Shown here: positions 1 to 8,400 of the stretch, piece by piece | How the letters are laid out: every line of letters begins with the position of its first letter | How positions within the stretch are numbered: the first letter of the stretch is position 1 | NCBI GenBank assembly: GCA_037969115.1 | Contig: JBBKWQ010000161.1 | Location: forward strand, 1-23,547 | Direction of reading: 5' to 3' | Length of the DNA stretch: 23,547 bases | Source: JBBKWQ01 sp037969115 | Lineage (GTDB): Bacteria; Actinomycetota; Acidimicrobiia; Acidimicrobiales; Ilumatobacteraceae | Made by a program: the position numbers and the translations under genes | The notes under the pieces: model-generated | Seen by the model: the letters and a program-made list of their open reading frames with translations, nothing else | Told to the model about the DNA's origin: nothing | Database searches by the model: none

Positions 1-99
1 ACCATCGGCGCCACCGTCACCCTGATGTCTGCTCCAACACGCCTTCACCTCGGCAGCGGCCTCGTGGGCGTCGCCGCAGTAGACACACGCGATCGCCAT
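1..99 (-). CDS. N-terminal fragment of an unidentified protein with a CxxC motif
   Basis: An open frame starts at an ATG at 99 and leaves the window at position 1 after 33 codons. The peptide begins MAIACVYCGDAHEAAAEVK, followed by ACW. The Cys5-x-x-Cys8 pair plus Cys21 suggest a small zinc-ribbon-like start. A purine-rich GGAAAG about 10 nt upstream could be the ribosome binding site. It is oriented like the MFS gene, 74 bp downstream of that gene's stop. I do not recognise the family and the rest of the protein lies outside the window, so no function is given. The case rests on the sensible start, codon use and orientation. Confidence 0.5.
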   Translation of the reverse strand, partial: MAIACVYCGDAHEAAAEVKACWSRHQGDGGADG

Positions 100-135
100 C
101 TCAGCGAACTTTCCGGGTCGACAACATCACGCACG

Positions 136-173
136 ACCCTACCGAGAGGGTGCGACATGGCCCGCTCGGCGGG
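136..173 (-). terminator. Two small hairpins after the MFS gene, possible terminator
   Basis: Directly after the MFS stop codon (174-176) on the minus strand lies CCCGC-TCG-GCGGG (161-173). It is followed by ACCCT-ACCGAG-AGGGT (136-151). Both stems are only 5 bp and no U-run follows, so this is a weak intrinsic-terminator candidate. Its position between two same-strand genes is the main support. Confidence 0.3.
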
Positions 174-1391
174 TCAGGACATGGCGCTCACGCGTAACGT
201 CCTGGTCGCGGTGAACAGCCAAAGTGCGCCCCCGACACCAGCCATCACGAGCGCCGCGTGTACCGCCTCGAAGCTCGACGCACGGGCGATGGTCGACACG
301 GCGAGCGGCATCATCATGCCGACGTACGCTGCCGCGTAGAACGAGCCCGTGAGAGCACCCCGCTCGCGGGGCTCGGTAATGATGTCGACGAGACGCAGCC
401 CGGCGGTCATCGACACCCCCGACGCCGCCCCCATGAGGATCGCTGCCGGAAAGAAGAGCGCCCACGCGCCAGTGACGAGCGCAACGAGTCCCACCGCCGT
501 GCCACCGGCACCGAGCGCGAGACCGAAAGGCGCCGCGCGGTATGGGCCGACACGACCGACCCAGGCCTGCGCCGGCACGATCGAGCCCATCGCAAGCACG
601 AAGACGAGCCCGGTGACGAACACTGCGACCGACTCCATCTCGGATCGCAGCAGCACCGGGAAGAGCCCGAACGCGAGCGACGGCAATCCGAACACGCCGA
701 AGGCAGTCGGGACGAGCACCCTCCAGAACTCCGCCGCCGACCCGTCCGGAATGCCCAGGTTCGGTCGAATCGGCTGGCCGCGGCGCGCCGTGACCGTCTC
801 GGGGATCGTCCAGCACACCGCCAGCCCGATCACGATCAGCGAGATGTGAATCAGGTAGGGCACGACGAGTCGCCCCGGACCCCACTGGCCGAAGACGCCG
901 CCGATCAGCGGCCCGAGCCCGAACCCGCCGTACATCACCAGGCCGATGATCCGGGAGGTGAGCATCGGCCGACTCGCACCGAGCTCCTGCATCCAAGCGC
1001 TGGCCACCACCAGCACTGCACCCGACGCCGATCCCAACAGGAATCGGCCGGCGAACAGGAGCGCCACCTGGTCGCGACCGAGCAACATCACGGCGGAGGC
1101 GAGCGCCGACACGAACAGACCGGGAGCGACCACCCACCGACGGCCGAGCACGTCCGACGCCGCTCCTGCGTAGGCGAGTGCCGGCGCCAGCCCGAGGGGA
1201 TAGATCGCGAACAAGGCGGTGAGCATCCAGGTGCTCAGGTCGAGCCGGGTCTCGTAGACCAGGAACAGCGGCGTCGCCACGTTGGTACCGAAGCCCACTG
1301 CGAAGAGTCCGAACGCGAGCGGCTTCACATCGGCAAGATACGCCTCTCCCGACCCGTCGTTCGAATCGGAGGTCGTGCTCGCCGCGCTCAC
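174..1391 (-). CDS. Major facilitator superfamily (MFS) transporter
   Basis: This is a 405-aa integral membrane protein with about twelve hydrophobic helices, as expected for an MFS secondary transporter in the cytoplasmic membrane. The loop between helices 2 and 3 carries the family signature around residues 74-86 (YAGAASDVLGRRW, with Asp80 and Gly83-Arg84-Arg85), matching the GxxxD..GRR motif A. Length is typical for a drug/H+ antiporter-like member. The start is a GTG at 1391; the N-terminal 20 residues are polar and cytoplasmic-looking. I see no convincing Shine-Dalgarno sequence in front of it. The substrate cannot be read from sequence. It is divergent from the secreted peptidase, 148 bp apart. 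Multidrug efflux is the commonest role for such proteins but is only a guess here. Confidence 0.88.
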   Translation of the reverse strand: MSAASTTSDSNDGSGEAYLADVKPLAFGLFAVGFGTNVATPLFLVYETRLDLSTWMLTALFAIYPLGLAPALAYAGAASDVLGRRWVVAPGLFVSALASAVMLLGRDQVALLFAGRFLLGSASGAVLVVASAWMQELGASRPMLTSRIIGLVMYGGFGLGPLIGGVFGQWGPGRLVVPYLIHISLIVIGLAVCWTIPETVTARRGQPIRPNLGIPDGSAAEFWRVLVPTAFGVFGLPSLAFGLFPVLLRSEMESVAVFVTGLVFVLAMGSIVPAQAWVGRVGPYRAAPFGLALGAGGTAVGLVALVTGAWALFFPAAILMGAASGVSMTAGLRLVDIITEPRERGALTGSFYAAAYVGMMMPLAVSTIARASSFEAVHAALVMAGVGGALWLFTATRTLRVSAMS

Positions 1392-1402
1392 TGCGACGCC
1401 GC

Positions 1403-1434
1403 GTTGTCACACAACTGTAATGTTGCGCTACGGT
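1403..1434 (+). promoter_or_regulatory. Small inverted repeat and weak promoter-like element between divergent genes
   Basis: The 148-bp divergent region between the MFS gene and the peptidase contains GTTGT-CAC-ACAAC (1403-1415), a 5-bp palindrome that could be an operator. On the plus strand TTGTCA (1404-1409) and TACGGT (1429-1434) are 19 bp apart, a loose match to a promoter for the peptidase. Neither is strong. Confidence 0.25.
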
Positions 1435-1539
1435 GTGGGGGTCGACCTGGGGTGGGTTACTCAAGGAATCCCCGGTTCGAGCCGAAAGTTTTCTACCCGG
1501 ACGACGCCCATCGGCGACGTCCATTGGATTTCCGCCACC

Positions 1540-3540
1540 ATGCGCTTCTTGCTCAGCTCCCTCTCTGTTGCCCTGGCCGGCATCGCCGCGGCCACCGTCG
1601 CGACGATTGCCCCCGTGGCCGGCTCACCGGCGGCAGCAGCGACACCGATCGACACCACGGACGACACACCGTGGGTCACGCCTGTGACGCCGCCGACCTG
1701 CTCGACGGCGACGATCGCCACCGGTGACGTGACCGACTGCATCATCATGAACTACACGAAGCCGTCCGAGAAGGGTTTCGGTGTTCCGCCTGCGCCCGGA
1801 GTCGGCGACGGGTGGACGTGGACGGGATCGACGTACAGCGGCTCAGCCGCACTCGCCGACTACGAGGCCGATCACATCACCACCAGCACCGCCTCATTCG
1901 GCGGGCTTCCCGCGAACATGCTGGAGACCCACAACGCCACGACCGATCTCTTCGAAGGCTTCATGACCGAGATCGAGGACGCCGGGTACCACGTTCGCTG
2001 GGCGAGCGCGTATTCGTTCCGGTGTACGAGCGGAAGCGGCGGATGGAGTTGCCCGTCAGGCGACATCGACGACCTCTCGTACCACGCGCACGGCATCGCG
2101 CTCGACATGAACTCGGGCACCAACCCGATCCGCAGCTACGGCCGGGTCGACGGGGTCACGGCGTGCCGAACACCGATGGACACCGACCTCCCCCGCTGGG
2201 TCATCCAAACCGCTCAGAAGTGGGGCCTCTACTGGGGTGGCTACGGATGGTCGGGTGGCTGTTCGAGCCTCGACGTCGACCGCAACAGCGTGACTCGGGA
2301 CCCACCGCACTTCGAGTTCCGCGGCACACCGGCCCAGGCCGCGACGATCGCAGCGTTCAACCTCGGCAACGATCCGAGCCGATACTGCCTCGACGTCGTC
2401 AACAGTGCCGGCGCAACGGTCGAGACCTGTAACCGCACCGGCGTGCCCAGTGCCGGTTGGCGGCTCCCCGTCGATCTCGACCCGCCGAGCGGTACCGTCG
2501 CCGCGCTCGTCAACCTCACCGCCGCCGATGGCCGCTCGAGCGGCTACCTCACGCTCGAGAGTTGCGGGGCACACGCCACCGGCGATCGTCAGACGTCGAA
2601 CAACAACTTCGAGGTCGGTCGAAACGCGGCAAACCTCGCGCTGGTCCCCCTCGACGAGTCGGGCCTCGTCTGCGTGTACCGGTCGGCGCCGGCGCACAGC
2701 ATGATCGACATCGTCGGTTTCGTCGTCGACGACGCAAATGCCGGTGACGAGGCGTTGTGGTTCACACCCATCGAGTCGACCCGGCTCCACGACACGCGCC
2801 ATCAGGGCCGGTGCGACGAGTCAGGCAACTGCACGTCCGGCCGGGTACGGACGAACAGCGTTCACTCGATTCCGCTCGGCCACGACGGCGTCGGCCTGGT
2901 CAACCTCACCGCAGTCGACGCGTCGTCGGATGGATTCCTCACCGCCGGGCGTTGCGGCACTTTCACCGACGCTCCGACCTACTCCACACTCAACTACCGA
3001 CCCGACGTCGCAACGGCGAACCTCGCAATCGTCGACGGCCGGGGTGACGATCGCACCTGTGCGTATGTGGGCACCGAGGCGAACGTCGTCGCCGACCTGG
3101 TCGGAACCTTGTCGACGTCGAGCGGGCAGGGCTGGCGCATGATCGAACCACGACGCGTGATCGACACCCGCGGTTCCTCGAAAGTCGCCGCGGGAACGGT
3201 GCGCCGCGTCGACATCGGCAACGGTGGTCCCGGAGCGGTGGTCAATGTCACCATCGTCGACCCGAAGGCAAACGGCTACGCCACGATCGGCCAGTGCGAC
3301 ACGTTCAACAGCGGGGTCGAGCCGGCCACGTCGACGGTCAACTACGGCACGGGCGACGTCGTCGCCAACATGTCGTTCATCGACACCACCGGCAACGCCG
3401 AGATCTGCGTGTACACATACGCTCAGGCCGATCTGATCGTCGATGTCCAGGCCGAACTGGTCGAGGACCACGGCTTCGCGATGATTCCGGTCGCATCGAC
3501 CCGGCTGCATGACAGTCGGGCCGAAGCCACCAACCGTTGA
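1540..3540 (+). CDS. Secreted M15-type peptidase with three C-terminal repeat units
   Basis: This is a 666-aa exported protein. Residues 1-34 form a signal peptide: a short basic start, a hydrophobic stretch, then AGSPAAAA before TPID. A peptidase M15 (VanY/D-Ala-D-Ala carboxypeptidase-like) domain follows. Ser180-x-His182-x-x-Gly-x-Ala-x-Asp189 (SYHAHGIALD) and Asp254-Pro-Pro-His257 (DPPHFEF) give the zinc ligands His182, Asp189 and His257. Asp254 holds the usual acidic position, as in DPMHFEF-type M15 members. It probably cleaves peptidoglycan peptides outside the cell. From about residue 306 come three units of about 115-125 residues (306-404, 405-530, 531-644), with motifs such as LVNLTA, a Gly-Tyr-or-Phe step, a Cys, ANLA and CVY. 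A fourth unit starts at 645 and is cut short at the C-terminus. ATG 1540 was chosen because it directly precedes the signal peptide; its Shine-Dalgarno is poor. Confidence 0.85.
   Translation: MRFLLSSLSVALAGIAAATVATIAPVAGSPAAAATPIDTTDDTPWVTPVTPPTCSTATIATGDVTDCIIMNYTKPSEKGFGVPPAPGVGDGWTWTGSTYSGSAALADYEADHITTSTASFGGLPANMLETHNATTDLFEGFMTEIEDAGYHVRWASAYSFRCTSGSGGWSCPSGDIDDLSYHAHGIALDMNSGTNPIRSYGRVDGVTACRTPMDTDLPRWVIQTAQKWGLYWGGYGWSGGCSSLDVDRNSVTRDPPHFEFRGTPAQAATIAAFNLGNDPSRYCLDVVNSAGATVETCNRTGVPSAGWRLPVDLDPPSGTVAALVNLTAADGRSSGYLTLESCGAHATGDRQTSNNNFEVGRNAANLALVPLDESGLVCVYRSAPAHSMIDIVGFVVDDANAGDEALWFTPIESTRLHDTRHQGRCDESGNCTSGRVRTNSVHSIPLGHDGVGLVNLTAVDASSDGFLTAGRCGTFTDAPTYSTLNYRPDVATANLAIVDGRGDDRTCAYVGTEANVVADLVGTLSTSSGQGWRMIEPRRVIDTRGSSKVAAGTVRRVDIGNGGPGAVVNVTIVDPKANGYATIGQCDTFNSGVEPATSTVNYGTGDVVANMSFIDTTGNAEICVYTYAQADLIVDVQAELVEDHGFAMIPVASTRLHDSRAEATNR
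2455..3537 (+). repeat. Three tandem protein-level repeat units within the M15 peptidase
   Basis: The encoded units start near 2455, 2752 and 3130, with a partial fourth near 3472. Each full unit keeps a Val-Asn-[LV]-Thr strand followed by a Gly-Tyr/Phe-[LA]-Thr strand. Two cysteines follow, one after that strand and one in a CVY/CAY/CVY motif, and the unit ends in a D[IL]VG or VDVQ strand. The repeat is clear in protein and diverged in DNA. Paired cysteines suggest one disulfide per unit. Similar units are, to my knowledge, common in secreted actinobacterial proteins. Confidence 0.75.
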
Positions 3541-3560
3541 GCCGGCGTCGCCCGTCGATG

Positions 3561-5192
3561 TCAGTCCGAGATCGAACGCTTGTCGGCGAAGTATTCCGCG
3601 AGGCGGCGGTCGGCGTCGTCGCCGAACAGGATTTGCGCGACTTCGGCAAGCCCGGGTGAGCTCCTGACGTCGTCGTCGTGCACGACGAGGTCGATCTTCG
3701 AGCGCCGCCGCATGAAGTCGTCGAGCTTGACGATCATCTCCATCTGTGCTGCGTTGTACAACTCTGCACGCAGGTAGTCGGCCGACTCGAGGACATCACC
3801 GGCCATCGACCGGTCGTCACGGATCGACTCGAGCATCGCGAACGCCCTCCGTCCGTAGCGTCGCCACAGCCGATCGGTGAGCGGCTCGGTGTCTGGCTTC
3901 GCTCGGAGCGAGTCGAGCTTCATCAGATGCGCTTGCCGGTAGAACTCCTGGCGCGTCGCCTCAGCCGGTTCGCCGTACCAATTGTGCAGATCGTCTTCGA
4001 GTGGCACCCCCAGCTGCTCGATCTCGTGGGCCACCTCTTCGCCGACGTTCAAACAGTCGGTGAGTTTGCCGCCGAAGATCGTGACCACTGCGAGGTCTTC
4101 GTCGGTCTCGATCTTGTGCTTGCGGCTCAGCGACTGCCAGTCGACGGTCGTCTGGTCGTCGCTGTCGGCCCGCACGACGAGCGGCCGCACTCCCGACCGT
4201 TCGGCGATGATGTCGCCCGTGGTGAGCGGTCGCTCCAGATTGAGGCGCGCGTTGATCTGGTCGAGCAGGAACGTGCGGTCGTCGTGCGTGACTTCGGTGA
4301 ATGGATCGGTCGTTCTCGTGTCGGTGGTACCGATCACCGACCGTCGACCCATGGGAATCACGTAGAACAAACGCTGAGTGTCGTCGAAGAAGGCCAGCAC
4401 GCGGTCGTGCCGTCGTGTGGTGAGACGGGGCACCACGAGATGGATGCCCTTCGAATAGACGATCCGATGATCGGTCTCGTTGCTCCAGTTGCGATTCAGA
4501 TCGTCGACGAAAGGGCCGGCGGCATTCACGATCGTGCGCGCCGACGTGGCGAACTCCTCCCCAGAGTCGATATCACGCAACTGGGCGATCCAGCGGCCGT
4601 TGCGACGTTCGGCGCTGACGAGTTCGACGTAGTTCGCCGCGGTGGCGCCCGCTTCGATGGCGGAGCGGATGAACGAGAACACGAACCGGGCATCGTTGTC
4701 GACGAGGTAGGCGTCGCGATACTCGATCGCACCGAGTGCCTGCGCTGTGTCGATCGCGGGCTCCTGTTCCTCGATGGCCGCAACGCTGAGCAGGCGTGGC
4801 CGAGACGTGCCGAACAGACCGATGATCCAATAGCCCAGTGCCCCCAGCGCGGCAAACCAGGGGCGATACGGCGAACCCTTGGCCAGCGTCGCCAAGAAGC
4901 CGATCTCCTTGACGTTTCCGGGATACGCCTTCATCAGGCGGTTGCGGGACCGGCACAGGTCGAACACGAGCGGGAACTCGTAGTTCTCGAGATACTTGAA
5001 CCCGCCCCACACCAGGTTCGACGACTCCTGGCTCGTGAAACTCCCGAAGTCACCGCGGTCGATCACTGCGACGCGGGCACTGCGACCGGCAAGCGCCGCC
5101 GCCGACACCGCGCCGTTGATGCCTCCGCCGACGACGAGCACGTCGAAGGTGCCGTCGCGGAGTTCGTTCACGTGCGATTCGCGAAGTGCCAC
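3561..5192 (-). CDS. glpD: Glycerol-3-phosphate dehydrogenase, FAD-dependent
   Basis: This 543-aa protein oxidises sn-glycerol 3-phosphate to dihydroxyacetone phosphate at the membrane and passes electrons to quinone. Residues 17-28 (DVLVVGGGINGA) are the FAD-binding Rossmann motif. Downstream blocks are typical of GlpD: an SxxSSxLxxGGxKYLE-like segment near residues 53-68, a GTTDT block, and an IFGGKLTDCLNVGEEV segment before the C-terminal helical domain. Length is normal. The frame starts at GTG 5192; a GTG seven codons later would also keep the whole FAD domain. It converges on the secreted peptidase with only 20 bp between stops, and no glpF or glpK lies in the window. An aerobic/quinone-linked role is known for the family; membrane association here is inferred. 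Confidence 0.93.
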   Translation of the reverse strand: MALRESHVNELRDGTFDVLVVGGGINGAVSAAALAGRSARVAVIDRGDFGSFTSQESSNLVWGGFKYLENYEFPLVFDLCRSRNRLMKAYPGNVKEIGFLATLAKGSPYRPWFAALGALGYWIIGLFGTSRPRLLSVAAIEEQEPAIDTAQALGAIEYRDAYLVDNDARFVFSFIRSAIEAGATAANYVELVSAERRNGRWIAQLRDIDSGEEFATSARTIVNAAGPFVDDLNRNWSNETDHRIVYSKGIHLVVPRLTTRRHDRVLAFFDDTQRLFYVIPMGRRSVIGTTDTRTTDPFTEVTHDDRTFLLDQINARLNLERPLTTGDIIAERSGVRPLVVRADSDDQTTVDWQSLSRKHKIETDEDLAVVTIFGGKLTDCLNVGEEVAHEIEQLGVPLEDDLHNWYGEPAEATRQEFYRQAHLMKLDSLRAKPDTEPLTDRLWRRYGRRAFAMLESIRDDRSMAGDVLESADYLRAELYNAAQMEMIVKLDDFMRRRSKIDLVVHDDDVRSSPGLAEVAQILFGDDADRRLAEYFADKRSISD

Positions 5193-5447
5193 GTCGCCAG
5201 CGTGTCAGCCCGACACTCGATCCAACAACACGAAATGTCAACGCGTTTGAGTATTGATGCTTGCTTGTTACGTTTCTGTCGGTTATGTTATGTCTTAGTA
5301 AATTCTTTCGAGATTTACTTCAAGATCTCGTCAGGTACGAATGCTGGGGGTTCGCCAAATATGCTCCGTTTCTTCCCGCGAACGGATAATCCACCACGAG
5401 CACGCAACGGGTCGCGCACCGACATCGTCAGTGAACTCCCCGTTCGC
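5193..5447. other. AT-rich intergenic region upstream of glpD and the next plus-strand ORF
   Basis: Much of this stretch, especially about 5225-5365, is far richer in A/T than its surroundings and contains no convincing gene. It separates divergent glpD from the unknown ORF. A promoter-like element points right (5261-5289). An imperfectly spaced inverted repeat, CGAGAT-N10-ATCTCG, lies at 5309-5330 just downstream of it and could be an operator or the base of a leader hairpin. On the minus strand a TTGACA (5241-5236) lies upstream of glpD but has no suitable -10 partner. Confidence 0.5.
5261..5289 (+). promoter_or_regulatory. Candidate sigma-70-type promoter
   Basis: TTGCTT (5261-5266) and TATGTT (5284-5289) are separated by exactly 17 bp inside the AT-rich island. 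A transcript would begin near 5296 and run into the unknown ORF and on towards the GGDEF-EAL gene. The -35 matches 4 of 6 and the -10 matches 4 of 6 consensus bases. Confidence 0.45.
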
Positions 5448-6059
5448 ATGCAACGTCTCGGCCGCCCGCTGGTCGCGCCGAGGTACACGCCTATCGCGGT
5501 CGATCGGGCACCCTCGGCGTCAATTTCGTCGGCGGTAGGGCTCGCACTTCGACTCCACACACAGCCGGTGTCCGTGATCTCGGGACGCGACCACACCGCA
5601 GCACTCCATCGATCGACCACGATCGTGACCAAACGAATTCTCGTCATCCTGCACACGCAGGTCGAACCACTCTCGGCGCTCATCGATCGCATTGCATCGA
5701 CCGGGCACCTCGACGATCTTCGACAGGCCGGCCTGACCGGCCTCGATGACAACGACATCGCGGCGCTTCGGCAATCGGCACTCGCTCGCGGGTGCCGCCT
5801 CGTCGAAGACGCCCGACAGATCGGCATCGACGGTGTACTCCAAGTGGCCACCACTACTGCGCTCTCAGATGACGGGCATTGGTGGGGCGGGCCAAACTGG
5901 GAGGCCTCCGTCGATGCCTTTTTCGAGAGCGGGCACCAGGCTGCCTGCCCGCATCAGACGATGCTCCACGACCCCGAAGTTGCCGATGATGCGTCGATAC
6001 TGGACCTGCTCGCGTGGTGGGCTCGCCATTCGAGAACTCCGGGACGCCTCAGCGCCTGA
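5448..6059 (+). CDS. Hypothetical protein upstream of the GGDEF-EAL gene
   Basis: This open frame ends at 6059 and shows the high third-position G+C of its neighbours. Its second half reads like a folded protein: LSALIDRIASTG, LDDNDIAALRQSALARG and a Trp-rich segment GHWWGGPNWEASVDAFF, then a C/H-containing ACPHQTMLH. I do not recognise a family. The start is uncertain. ATG 5448 gives 203 aa, GTG 5625 (MTKRILVILHTQVEP) gives 144 aa, and ATG 5361 is also in frame; none has a good Shine-Dalgarno sequence. Codon use turns AT-rich upstream of about 5390, which argues against the longest form. It lies 100 bp before the c-di-GMP gene in the same direction, so a shared transcript or a sensor/partner role is possible but unproven. 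Confidence 0.5.
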   Translation: MQRLGRPLVAPRYTPIAVDRAPSASISSAVGLALRLHTQPVSVISGRDHTAALHRSTTIVTKRILVILHTQVEPLSALIDRIASTGHLDDLRQAGLTGLDDNDIAALRQSALARGCRLVEDARQIGIDGVLQVATTTALSDDGHWWGGPNWEASVDAFFESGHQAACPHQTMLHDPEVADDASILDLLAWWARHSRTPGRLSA

Positions 6060-6159
6060 GGCTCCCACACAATGCTGGGACGTTTGTTCGGTTTATCATC
6101 ATGTCATCGATCACCGAATACCGCTTCAGCTCGAACCGAATCCCACCGATAGGCCCGTG

Positions 6160-8361
6160 ATGGTCTCGCCGAGCGCGGCTCCGAGTCGAACCGAATCGAC
6201 GGTGCTCCTCGATTGCGTCACCGATGCGATCATCGTGCTCGATGCGACCATGACGCTCACGTACGCCAATGCGGCGGCCCAACGGTTCCTCGAAGGCCGG
6301 GTGGGCGAGAACAGCGACGGTCCCGCGATGGCGATCAAGGACCCGGCGAGTTATGTCCATCCGGACGACGTCCACGATGCATTGGAGGCATTCGGACGAG
6401 TGTTGTCGGGTGAGCGCGACGAGGAGGTCTTCAGGGTCCGCATGTCGCTGCCTTCACTGACGTGGCCGGTCGAGCTGACAGCGATCAATCATCTCGGCGA
6501 GCCCGGCATCGATGGTGTCGTGCTGTGTTTCCGCGATCTCACGCACGAGGACCAGTTGCGCACCAGTCTCGATCGTCAGCGCGAGCTCGACCGTCACAAC
6601 CGTGCGCTGCGCTCGCAGCTTCAGGAACGCCAGTTGTTCCTGCGAAGGCTCGTGCGGATCCAGTCGTCGATCTCCCAGCGGGCGCCGCTCGACGACGTGC
6701 TCCAGGCAGTGGTCGACGGGGCGGCTCAGCTGTTCGGTGACGTCTCGGTCGTCCTGCGGCTCAACGACCCGGCCGACGACCATCAACTCGCCACGGTCGC
6801 GCACCACGGCACACTGCCGCTCATCGGAACGTCCCGCGCCCTCGCCGGGGCCAACGAGGCGACGCACGGCGAGATGACCGCCATGATCCGGTCGGAAGAT
6901 CGCCTCGTCGGCGAACTCACGGTCGGAGCCGCAACGATCCGAGAGTTCGACAGCACCGAACACGAAATGCTCGACGTGCTCGCAGAACACGCCGGCATCG
7001 CGCTTCGCGACGCCGGCAACCGGGAGACGGTTCGCCTCGCTCTCACCGATCAACTCACCGGTCTCCCCAATCGCCGCCTGCTCATCGATCGACTCGAGAA
7101 CAGCCTGCGGCGGTGTCGGTCCACAGGTCGCCCGGTCGCCGCGTTGTTCATCGACCTCGACGGGTTCAAGGCGGTGAATGACAGCCGCGGCCACGCCGCC
7201 GGCGACGCCGTGCTCACAAGGACCGCCGAACGGATCCTCGACGTGGTCGGTCCCGAGCAGGTCGCGGCTCGGCTGGGCGGTGACGAGTTCGTCGTCGTGC
7301 TCGAAGACTCCGACCGTGCGCAAACGCTCGCAATCGCCGAGGCGATCTCGGAACGACTCCGCGCTCCGGTCACGCTCGACGGCCGCAATTTCTACATCGG
7401 CGCCACGATCGGTGTCGCGATGGTCGAGACGGGGCACATCGACGCCGAGCACGTGCTGCGACGCGCCGACATCGCCATGTACCACGGTAAGCGCAACGAG
7501 CACGGTCAGGTCACGTTCTTCGAACCGGTCATGGAGGAAACGGTCGTCGAGCGCACCGAGCTCGAGAGCCAGCTCCGTATGGCGCTCGAGTCAGACGGCA
7601 TCGAGGTCGCCTACCAGCCGATTCTCGACCTCCGGAACGGAACCGTGCCGTGCGTCGAAGCGCTGGCGCGCTGGACGAGCCCGACCCAGGGGGAAGTGCC
7701 GCCTGATCGATTCGTCGCGCTGGCCGAGCAGATGAACCTCGTCGCTGCACTCGACCAGCAGGTCCTCGCGAAAGCATGCCGACATGTCCGTGACATCATC
7801 GTCGACTCCGACGAGTTGCTTCTCGCCGTGAACGTGTCGCCGCAGCATCTCGACAGTGCCGATGTCGTCGAATCGATTCTCGGCGTGCTCGAGGCCGAAC
7901 GGTTCGACCCACGCCGGCTGATCGTCGAGGTGACCGAGTCGACCGCGATGCGCGACCCGATCGCCGCGGTCGAACGCTTCGCGCAGCTCCGAGCGGCCGG
8001 CGTGCGAATCTCGCTCGACGACTTCGGTACGGGTCATTCGTCGCTGGCCCAGCTCGAGCAATTTCCCCTCGACTCGGTGAAGGTCGACCGCAGCTTCGTG
8101 ACCTCGGTCGAGTCGTCACCGATGCGGCGCGAGTTCCTGCGCTCGATCTCGGGCTTGGTTCGATCACTCGCCATGCAAGGGGTGGTCGAGGGAGTCGAGG
8201 AGGCCGATCAGGTTCCGGTGCTTCGTTCGATCGACGTGCAGTTCGTCCAGGGTTACTACTTCGCCCGGCCCGTACCCGGCGACGAGCTCGTCGAAGCCAT
8301 CGCTCTGGCCAGCGAACGCTGCCGGTCATCGGAACCGCTCACCCTCTTCGACTCCCAGTAA
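6160..8361 (+). CDS. PAS-GAF-GGDEF-EAL cyclic-di-GMP signalling protein
   Basis: This 733-aa cytoplasmic protein has no membrane segment. A PAS domain spans about residues 8-125 (CVTDAIIVLDATMTLTYANAAA near its start). A short coiled linker is followed by a GAF domain at about 165-285. The GGDEF diguanylate cyclase domain (about 295-460) has an intact active-site GGDEF at 373-377. The EAL phosphodiesterase domain (about 475-725) has EALAR at 500-504, and VEVTEST, DDFGTG, KVDRSF and EGVEEAD are all kept. Both catalytic halves therefore look able to make and break c-di-GMP. The allosteric RxxD I-site expected just before GGDEF is absent (GPEQ instead). ATG 6160 was chosen because no earlier in-frame start precedes the PAS domain except the adjacent GTG 6157. 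It ends 39 bp from the stop of convergent nrdJ. Confidence 0.93.
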   Translation: MVSPSAAPSRTESTVLLDCVTDAIIVLDATMTLTYANAAAQRFLEGRVGENSDGPAMAIKDPASYVHPDDVHDALEAFGRVLSGERDEEVFRVRMSLPSLTWPVELTAINHLGEPGIDGVVLCFRDLTHEDQLRTSLDRQRELDRHNRALRSQLQERQLFLRRLVRIQSSISQRAPLDDVLQAVVDGAAQLFGDVSVVLRLNDPADDHQLATVAHHGTLPLIGTSRALAGANEATHGEMTAMIRSEDRLVGELTVGAATIREFDSTEHEMLDVLAEHAGIALRDAGNRETVRLALTDQLTGLPNRRLLIDRLENSLRRCRSTGRPVAALFIDLDGFKAVNDSRGHAAGDAVLTRTAERILDVVGPEQVAARLGGDEFVVVLEDSDRAQTLAIAEAISERLRAPVTLDGRNFYIGATIGVAMVETGHIDAEHVLRRADIAMYHGKRNEHGQVTFFEPVMEETVVERTELESQLRMALESDGIEVAYQPILDLRNGTVPCVEALARWTSPTQGEVPPDRFVALAEQMNLVAALDQQVLAKACRHVRDIIVDSDELLLAVNVSPQHLDSADVVESILGVLEAERFDPRRLIVEVTESTAMRDPIAAVERFAQLRAAGVRISLDDFGTGHSSLAQLEQFPLDSVKVDRSFVTSVESSPMRREFLRSISGLVRSLAMQGVVEGVEEADQVPVLRSIDVQFVQGYYFARPVPGDELVEAIALASERCRSSEPLTLFDSQ

Positions 8362-8363
8362 CG

Positions 8364-8393
8364 ACATCGGCTCGCCCGCTCTTCGGCCGACGT
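8364..8393. terminator. Short hairpin between convergent genes
   Basis: ACATCGGC (8364-8371) pairs with GCCGACGT (8386-8393), one G-T type mismatch, with a 14-nt loop. It sits in the 39-bp gap between the GGDEF-EAL stop (8359-8361) and the nrdJ stop (8401-8403). There is no U-run on either side, so it is a weak bidirectional terminator candidate. Confidence 0.3.
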
Positions 8394-8400
8394 GGAATCG

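Noticed and set aside
258..1727. A 489-codon plus-strand open frame across the MFS gene
   Set aside because: It is antisense to the transporter, has very biased Arg/His/Glu content, and runs into the secreted peptidase in another frame.
3678..5200. Upstream extension of the unknown ORF through glpD
   Set aside because: This part is antisense to glpD. Only the portion after the AT-rich gap shows plausible coding character of its own.
5236..5241. TTGACA as the -35 of a glpD promoter
   Set aside because: No TAnnnT-like -10 follows at 15-20 bp on the minus strand.
6102..6160. A 19-codon ORF ending in TGATG at the GGDEF-EAL start
   Set aside because: It could be a leader peptide with coupled translation, but it is short, lacks a ribosome binding site and may be chance.
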